In this document: piece after piece, positions 56,920-64,000 of the stretch
How the letters are laid out: each line of letters opens with the position of its first letter
How positions within the stretch are numbered: position 1 is the first letter of the stretch
NCBI GenBank assembly: GCA_964017065.1
Contig: OZ024789.1
Coordinates: 9,276,222-9,340,221 of the forward strand
Direction of reading: 5' to 3'
Length of the DNA stretch: 64,000 nucleotides
DNA from: Haliclona indistincta
Lineage: Eukaryota; Porifera; Demospongiae; Haplosclerida; Chalinidae
Position numbers and translations under genes: made by a program
The notes under the pieces: model-generated
Told to the model about the DNA's origin: nothing
Seen by the model: only the letters and a program-made list of their open reading frames with translations
The model's database searches: none

Positions 56920-58561
56920 CAGTATCAAGGTGTCTAGTGATTGAACAGTCCAGTCGTGTGCGTAATGTTGAAAGCAGTTCTCCTGCTGCTACATCCTATT
57001 GATAGAGAGAGGGAGAGAGAGAGAGGGAGGGAGGGAGGGAGGGAGGGAGAGAGTAATGCATAGCTACATGTATGTTTGACGGTGTGTGACAAGTGTTAAC
57101 AACTAGTACATGTAACCTAGTACATGGAATAGTACGTGATCTAGAATGTCTGCATCAGCGTCTACGTGTACAGACCTTTGCATGTTGCTTTGACAGCAGA
57201 AATTATAAAATGGGCGTTGGCTACTAGGTTAGCTATGTTATAGGCCAACACCCATTTCACAATCTCTGCTGTCAAGCAACTTGCAAAGGTCTGTAAGTCA
57301 CTGTGAGTGTAAATAATGCATAATGTCCTTGTGAGTGTCTGCTAATGCATCAATGTTTGTGCTTACACTTTGCTCGAACGGTGTGCACGGTGCTGCTGCT
57401 GGTGGTCTTGCTGATTCCAAGTGCAAGCAGCCGGGGGCTGTCCTGGTTCTAACCTGACTGTACTCCAGTATCTTTCTGACATGGTTACTGTCATCCAAGC
57501 TAGAGAGAGAGAGAGAGAGACAGAGAGAGAGATCGAGAGAGAGAGAGAGAGAGAGATCGAGACAGAGAGAGAGAAAAGAGAGAGAGAGACAGAGAGAGAG
57601 AGCGTGAGCATGGTGTTAGTGGGTAGCGGTGATTGTGATGCTTTTTACCTCCTCTCTCTTGCTTGTTGTTTTAATATCTCTACCTGTTCACTCAGCTTCT
57701 CACATCTCTTCTGTTCAGCCTCTAACTGATCCTGCGAGAGTGAGCGAGAAAGAGTCACACATGCATGCAACAGTACAAAATACACAAAATACACTCATGT
57801 ACAAAACCGCAAAACTGTATACATGTACATGTCTCAGTGTTAGGTATACACTGTATGTCACATGGAGAGTGTTTTAAAGACTCACGGAGGCGTGTAGAGT
57901 CAACAACCACCCACGCCACTGAGTACTTCACTACTTCACAGTCAAATCGAACACAACCTTTAGTTGGTGTTTGGAGTATAATTATACCGCGAATTTCCTG
58001 CTGTTATGTAATACAGAAGACAAAGCTATATGCTACATGTATAATGTGTACGGTATAGCGTAAAATTTGTTTTGGATACAAGTAGGTCTAGATTCAATAC
58101 AGTATAAGTCCAATACAAACTCTGAACATCACAGACCTTTCCTAGAAAACGTCCTGTTTGTTTACGAACAGATGTTGTACATTTTACATTGATAATTTTA
58201 GTACTATAAACTAGGGGCTGTGCACAGCAATGGTGCACATAAGGACTACTCTACACATCACAGTGTGTATGTGTGTATGAGTAAATGTAAACAAAGATCC
58301 TTTGAGTAGTTTCTGTTTATTTCAGGGAGTGTACCACTGGACTATACCCCAAGAGTTGAAACAACCTAATACAGAACTGTACATTTGTCCGCAATTACTG
58401 TACATGGCAGTGCGTTACTGATTACAGGCTTTGAAGCATAGTTTTATCACTAAGACTAGTTATTTTTAAGTGTGTGTGTACGTACTGTAATTTGAAACTG
58501 ATTCAAGTTGCAGGCTAGTGTTTGTGTACATGCTCTTGTAGGAGTGAGAGTGTGTTTGCTT

Positions 58562-58622
<61 letters not shown>

Positions 58623-61600
58623 GGGGGGAGGGAGGGAGAGGGGAGAGGGAGAGGGAGAGGGAGAGAGGAGAGAGAGAGAGAGAGGGAGGGAGGGAGGGAG
58701 GGAGAGACACTACTCAAAACTATAATGTACATGTGAAGCTTCTCAATTACATCATAAAATTTGTTCATTTCTTGTTATCAATTCTACCCTATTATGTCAT
58801 GCAGAGTCAATAGTGTCCAGATGATGTCAACTCTAAACTCCTGACAGTGCCATACAGGTGTACTACCATATTGAATCCCTATGAAAGCGGGTCCTCAAAG
58901 AGAGGTGCTGACTACAACTGACCAATTTAACAGCTGCAGAGTCATCAAACAGTACATGTGTATAGAATCACTCAAATTGTGGTCATGAATGGAAGCCATA
59001 GGAGTTAGTTGATATAGTACATTGGATTATATCACTTGTAACAAAGCCTTAGCAAGTGCATCCTGTCTATCAATGAACCTTGTAATGACACTGCACTATT
59101 ATTAGCAGCAACAAGCTAAGTAAACTGCATCTGGTTGCTTAGTAACTTTATCCAAAGTACACAGCTGCATTTACACAAGTTGAAAGCACTTGAGAACTAA
59201 AGCTTTGAAGATGTTGCAACAGAAAGAGACAACAAACTCAGCAACTACAAGGTGTCATAATTCAAATTAATAATTCAAGTTATCAAGTTAGAACTTTGTC
59301 AACACCTCCACATTATCATGACAATGGTCTTTTATCATTTTTTGATGTACAAGTACACTCTCTGTATGTACATTATTTTACAAACCTTCATGCTAAAGGC
59401 CTCGCTGGTGATTTGAATATTTTCCTGTTGCGATCTGAATAAAGCCTCAAGTGTTTGATCCAACTGTGCCTGTGAGTGAGTGAGTGAGTGAGTGAGTGAG
59501 TGAGTGAGTGAGTGAGTGAGTGCATGAGTGAGTGAGTGAGTGAGTGAGTGAGTGAATGAGTGAGTGAGTGAGTGAGTGAGTGAGTGAGTGAGTGAGTGAG
59601 TGAATGAATGAGTGAGTGAGTGAGTGAGTGAGTGAGAGAGCGAGCGAGTGAGTGAGTGAGTGGCCAGTTTGCAGTATTATTGCTATCACACCTTGACAGT
59701 TGCTAGTTTTGCGTCCTTCCTTGTTTTCTCCTCTTCTCTCAGCTTTTCAGCATCTTGTTGTCGAGCAGCCTGTGCATTGAAGGATAATAGGCGGACATTA
59801 GAAGGAAGAAAGAATGGGATGGCGGGAATGAGTGTGAATGAGTGAGTGAGAAAGTCTGTGAGTGAGTGAGTGAGTGAGTGAGTGAGTGAGTGAGTGAGTG
59901 AGTGAGTGAGTGAGTGAGTGAGTCAGTGAGTGAGTGAGTGAGTCAGTCAGTCAGTAAGTCTGTGAGTGAGTGAGTGAGTGAGTGAGTCAGTCAGTAAGTC
60001 TGTGAGTGAGTGAGTGAGTGAGTGAGTGAGTGAGTGAGTGAGTGAGTGAGTGAGTGAGTGAGTGAGTCTGTGAGTCCAAACCTGTTTCTCGACTAATTCT
60101 TCTAGTTCCTTCACCTTAGCGGCAATCTCTCGCTTACTCTGTAAAAAAGATGATGCATTGTGAATTTCAGAAGTTAACAGTACCATGTACAATGATAAAG
60201 TGGACTCTCTCATTAGCATAGAGTCACTTGGTTGACCAACAATCACACAATATTCCAGGAAAGCTACATGTATGATTGTGTTACATTCCAAGTCTCAACA
60301 GCTGTAAATAGTTACTCAGTGAGCACGTATACAAGATAGCTTGTTTTAAACTACACACATCCTTTGGGACTGTTCTCTACTATATACAAATTGTACTCGC
60401 TATAGTAAACCGATAAATGCATAAACATTTTGGGGAAATATCCAAATTACATTATGGCTGTGCACCAACTTTATTACCATACATATAATATACATGCACC
60501 ATACACCATACACCGACCTTACACGTACAATTTTGAATTTCAAATAAAGTGTTCCCCGACCATACATGTACAATTTTCAAATTTCAAAAGGCAATGTGCA
60601 ATAAAATTGTGTACATGTAACATCCGTAACAGCTGTGCACTGAAATAATTTTACTGCCGCTTTTATTAACCCCTGGTCGGCGCATGCACGGAGGGTTACG
60701 ATACTTGCCTGGTCGTTCGTTCATTGAAAACAGTGACAAACAAAGGTTCTGAAAATACAACTGCATAAAATGTACAAGGTTAGCAAGATTAATCCATTCT
60801 CACAGAGGGAAACAACATGTGAAAGAGCTACAATGTAATTTTCGTCATTGACAGAAGCGAACCATAAAAGCATTTTTCTAAAAAATTATACATAAATTTT
60901 CTTATAGAAATCAACGAATATTTCAATTAAGTAAGAGCCTGTTTGTTTGCGTGTACATGTACAATGTTATAGTTTTATTAGATATGAAAATAGACCAAGC
61001 TGGGGACCGAGTTACAGTCACGTACACACACGCAGGTACTGTACATGTACCAATGTAGTTTCAGTAGATACCATGTACAGCGGGATTTATTACATCTTGC
61101 AACAACCACAAAAGCATAAAGCGTGGTCCGTGCCTTATTTGGAAGGTTTATTGCATTGCGATTGAACACGGTTTACGCTCTACGGTTGACGCTTTTAGAT
61201 TGCAAGAAGTAGTGAAACCGTCGTACGAGAAGAGACCAAGCTGGGGACCAAGTTACATGTACAGTCACGTACACTGACCACATGTACTGTACCTGTACAT
61301 GTACAATGTTAGTTGTCTAAAGCAATATTGATGCAATCCACATAACATAAACATTACAGCTCCAGGAATTTACTCATGGTATGATAATGATAATGTATCC
61401 ATAGACTAATAATTATTTATTTATTTAGCATTGGGCTACAGTCTCAGCTTCGTACATGTATTATATTATACAGAGTAGCTCCTATACAGACAGGGCAGGT
61501 ATTCTCAAATACCAAGTACAGCCATCACTTCTATACCCAAATGGTAAATTCTCAGAAATCACACCACGCACTGAGAGGGAGGTCACAACTGAACAACAGC

Positions 61601-63174
61601 ACATGGTATATGAGAGTGGGTTGAATATAGACTACTGTTGATAGTACAGTATTATGGTGATTTGTGAGTGTAAGCATGATTCACTGGAATACTAAACTAG
61701 GTGTATTTAACAAATTTGGGAAACTTCATAGTAAAATTAAACAGAATGACTAATGACAGCTGGTCAGTATAAGTGATTAGACACAGCCTACACTGTAGGT
61801 TGCTGCTAAACTTAATTAATTTGAACAGTTTCCTGATAATTACTTCCATTTTGCTTACTAAGCAAACTATAATGCAAGAGATCCAGTAGTAGAAGGTGTA
61901 CCTCATTAAGAAATTTTTTCACCTAAAAGAAATATTTGCTCTAGTGTCAACAAAGTGAAGGAGATTAGCTATTAATCTGAAGGAATGTACCACGCCATTG
62001 TGTTGGCTCACAAAAACTCCTTATTAGGATATCTGCGTAGCACCGAGCGCTGGAATCTCTGTTGTGGCAATTACTAGCATAGCGCTATTGGAAGTTGTGA
62101 ACTCCTCGATAATTCCTGGTTTTGCACTCACACAATACACGACTTGAACCCTTTTACACATACATGTCTGAAGCGTCTTTCTCGGAAAATATTTTGTATA
62201 GAAAACAACTCCATTGAGTTGGAATTCTCTACGCATGACAGAATGCAAAATTTGTCAGTCCTCGACGAAAATATTCACAAACACAGTTTTACACGAGAAT
62301 CAACGCAACAAGGGTCACTATAGGCTCACCACTACATTGTATACATAATTGCAGTGCTAACAAGCTCTACTTCTTACACGTTGTGTACAGTATACACGAT
62401 CTATTCTTTACCTGTTCTTCGACACTCTTTTTATATTTTTCCATCTCATTTCGGGTGTAAGTACAGGAACGCATGTGCTCTTTCAAAGCAGCCATCTCTG
62501 TCTCCATCTGCTTGGTTTTCCTGTGCTCCCTCTTCATCTTTTGTTCCTCTTCGTCGAGAGCAAGTACAGTCTGTGATATTTGATCCCTTAGATTCTCCAT
62601 TTCTGTGAGAAAGAAAAAAATAATACACGGAAATTTTATACATGTGCGCACACAAGTTAAAAGCTAGTGCATGAGTGAGTGTGTGAGTGAGTGGGTGAGT
62701 GTGTGAGTGAGTGTGTGAGTGAGTGAGTGAGTGAGTGAGTGAGTGAGTGAGTGAGTGAGTGAGTGAGAGAGAGAGTAATCAGAGCTAAGGGACATAGTGC
62801 CAACACATACCAGCCCTAACATGTGCAGTCTCATTCACAGCTGCATGTCTGAGGTTAGCCTCAAATTTAGCCTCCGCTTCGCTTTTCATGAGCTACAATG
62901 CATGAGTAAAGAAACAGTGAACACACACACAGTAGACGCTGTTACAGTAGACACTGTTACAGTAGACACTGTTACAGTAGACACTGTAACAGTAGACACT
63001 GTTGCAGTAGACACTGTTACAGTAGACATGTGCAGTTTGGTACATACCTTATATTCAAGACTTTTAATTTGTGTTTCCATTTTTTGGCATTGATCCTCCA
63101 TTTCACAACCATTACATTGGGCAGCCTTGAGCTCTTTCTTGAGGTCGTCGTTATCACGCTCTAATCTACCAACC
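56920..63174 (-). CDS. coiled-coil protein, function unknown, both ends incomplete
   Basis: Ten phase-consistent minus-strand exons: 63048-63174, 62811-62892, 62412-62602, 61902-61922 (21 bp), 60082-60138, 59692-59769, 59386-59469, 57649-57731, 57367-57499, 56920-56995. They give about 310 aa. The first eight exons encode an almost continuous coiled coil, e.g. RLERDNDDLKKELKAAQ, ENLRDQISQTVLALDEEEQK, SKREIAAKVKELEELVEKQ, AARQQDAEKLREEEKTRKD. The ninth is Pro/Ala-rich and the tenth (DVAAGELLSTLRTRLDCSIT) is helical. The start lies beyond the window's right edge and the stop was not found. I do not recognise the family; a cytoskeletal or centrosomal scaffold is only a guess. Introns hold five short mobile elements or duplications and many GTGA tracts. 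Confidence 0.7.
57171..57293. mobile_element. TA-flanked palindromic MITE, CAGACCTTTGCA ends
   Basis: CAGACCTTTGCA and TGCAAAGGTCTG are inverted ends, with arms of about 50 bp containing GACAGCAGA and TCTGCTGTC and flanked by TA on both sides. It lies in the intron between coiled-coil gene exons 57367-57499 and 56920-56995. Confidence 0.75.
58562..58706. repeat. GA/GGGA microsatellite in a coiled-coil gene intron
   Basis: (GA)n followed by GGGA-type units, in the intron between exons 59386-59469 and 57649-57731. It is not adjacent to a splice site. Confidence 0.9.
59471..59661. repeat. (GTGA)n microsatellite at a splice acceptor
   Basis: A 190-bp GTGA array with occasional GAATGA variants. 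On the minus strand it is (TCAC)n, and its last unit supplies the CACAG acceptor of exon 59386-59469. Confidence 0.9.
59838..60068. repeat. (GTGA)n microsatellite with CAGT/CTGT variants
   Basis: A GTGA array with interspersed AGTCAGTCAGTAAGTCTGTG blocks, in the intron between exons 60082-60138 and 59692-59769. On the gene's strand it begins 14 bp after the donor. Confidence 0.9.
60992..61310. repeat. direct repeat flanking a small MITE
   Basis: AGACCAAGCTGGGGACC followed by GTTACAGTCACGTACAC-type sequence occurs at 60992 and again at 61233 with small indels, on either side of the 61078-61223 element. A local duplication in an intron of the coiled-coil gene. Confidence 0.65.
61078..61223. 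mobile_element. TA-flanked MITE related to 11873-12079
   Basis: The ends CAGCGGGATTTATTACATC and, reversed, CGACGGTTTCACTACTTC match the 11873 family. TA lies on both sides. The interior again has AAGCGTGGTCCGTG and GGTTTACGCTCTACGG words. Confidence 0.6.
62668..62776. repeat. (GTGA)n microsatellite in a coiled-coil gene intron
   Basis: GTGA array between exons 62811-62892 and 62412-62602, with GTGT and GGGT variants at its left end. Confidence 0.9.
62929..63028. repeat. 15-bp tandem repeat ACAGTAGACACTGTT
   Basis: About 6.7 copies, each nearly self-complementary (ACAGT...ACTGT). It lies in the intron just after the donor of exon 63048-63174. No unique spacers, so it is not a CRISPR array. 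Confidence 0.9.
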
Positions 63175-63286
63175 CTGGAGAATGGAACAAAATGCAGCAC
63201 ATGTGAATTCTACAGTAGTATAATGCACATTCACTGTACATTTGGTGCTGAAGAATGATAAGGTTTGACTGTAGGTATGTAAAATC

Positions 63287-63593
63287 TAGGGCTGAAACGA
63301 ATACTTGTACTATTCGACTATTCGATTGTTTTGACAGTATTTGAATGCTATTGCAACTATTCGAATATTCGTTTGAAGTCTTTTAGCAGTTGGTAAACTT
63401 GGACTATTTGTAACCAGCCCACAAATCAAGCCTGAGCCCTGACTGTATGTTGATATACAACTTTCAAACATATTTTGTTCTTGCGCACTGGTTGCTAGAG
63501 CTAGTTTTATTCCGATGATAGAGTATTCGACTATTCGTTCGTTTTAGCTAGTGACTATTCGAACATGAACATGTATTATTCGTTTCAGCCCTA
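63287..63593. mobile_element. hAT-like MITE with 8-bp target duplication
   Basis: The inverted ends TAGGGCTGAAACGAATA and TATTCGTTTCAGCCCTA are flanked by an exact GTAAAATC duplication (63279-63286 and 63594-63601). The interior has repeated ATTCGACTATTCG words. An 8-bp duplication and CAG-containing short TIRs fit the hAT superfamily. Confidence 0.85.
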
Positions 63594-63605
63594 GTAAAAT
63601 CAGTT

Positions 63606-63982
63606 GGGTGGAGGAACACGACTACATAACAATACCAATTCAAGTACACTCTCTCGTGAGATTATTGAAATAACTGCTCCAATAATACACGGCACAAATA
63701 AATTAATGACAAAAGAAGACATTGTAAATCAGATCTCTTTAGTATACATGAGAAACTTAGAATTTTTGAACTTATTCAGAATTTTTGGACATTATCAAAA
63801 AATGTTATGGTACATGTGTGAGCTTGCATTGGAGCTAATTTGCTAACATTTCTTCTTTCGTCATACTAGGCATTATTGTTGTTATTATTTTTTTGCACCG
63901 TGTATTACTAGAGCAGTTATTTCAATAATCTCACGAGAGTGTATTTGAATTGGTATTGTAGTGAAGGTATGTTGCTCCACCC
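63606..63982. mobile_element. MITE with ~95-bp inverted repeats, GGGTGGAG ends
   Basis: GGGTGGAGGAACA and TGTTGCTCCACCC close long arms that include ACTCTCTCGTGAGATTATTG and its near complement. It lies 12 bp from the hAT-like copy, near the window's right edge. No clear target duplication. An 80-codon open frame crosses it and is not called a gene. Confidence 0.75.
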
Positions 63983-64000
63983 TACATACCTTAGTAGGCA

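Noticed and set aside
62929..63028. CRISPR-like regular repeats
   Set aside because: Continuous tandem 15-mers without spacers, in an animal intron.
63604..63846. 80-codon open frame starting MGGGTRLHNN (first residue from a non-ATG codon)
   Set aside because: It begins inside the terminal repeat of a MITE and spans its core; no protein features.

Overview
The window reads as nuclear DNA from an early-branching animal. A demosponge is my best guess. The evidence is metazoan orthologues with many short GT-AG introns, two paralogous immune-type GTPases beside a divergent third, a Neuralized-domain kinase, a beta-helix multi-pass membrane protein, and AT-rich intergenic DNA full of short inverted-repeat transposons and GA/CT or GTGA microsatellites. 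The species call is an inference. Intron-exon models were assembled by eye from splice signals, codon phase and remembered family patterns.

Layout. 1-7.7 kb: a foldback (Mutator-like) element, then three AIG1/GIMAP-like GTPase genes, one minus and two plus. 7.9-14.4 kb: a dead LINE and a tandem array of ~1.4-1.8 kb units. 14.8-16.6 kb: an intronless gene whose product joins an MLKL-like helical bundle, three FN3 domains and a glycine-zipper segment. 16.9-24.9 kb (minus): an Ariadne-1 (ARIH1) RBR ubiquitin ligase gene in at least 17 exons; its last intron holds an assembly gap and a nest of mobile elements. 25.2-26.9 kb: a SPAG8-like ciliary gene, head-to-head with ARIH1. 27-34.6 kb: palindromes, a TIR element, a Neuralized-coiled coil-kinase gene, a DNA transposon carrying a broken PIN-like gene, and a second copy of the kinase gene's 5' flank. 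35.1-38.6 kb (minus): an intronless 1189-aa beta-helix receptor-like protein. 40.5-48.9 kb (minus): acylaminoacyl-peptidase (APEH), with no recognisable last exon. 48.9-50.4 kb (plus): LAMTOR5, sharing a 55-bp promoter gap with APEH. 53.5-54.7 kb: a BCL-2 family gene. 56.9-63.2 kb (minus): most of a coiled-coil protein of unknown function.

The single-copy genes (ARIH1, SPAG8, APEH, LAMTOR5, BCL-2) are housekeeping or conserved. The GTPases, the helical-bundle/FN3 protein, the NHR kinase and the beta-helix receptor look like lineage-expanded defence or signalling genes, and the two paralogous GTPases have their own TATA boxes. The helical-bundle/FN3/glycine-zipper protein is the strongest candidate for something undescribed. 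Mobile elements with legible target duplications include Mutator-like, piggyBac-like, hAT-like and pogo-like copies plus several other TA-flanked ones.
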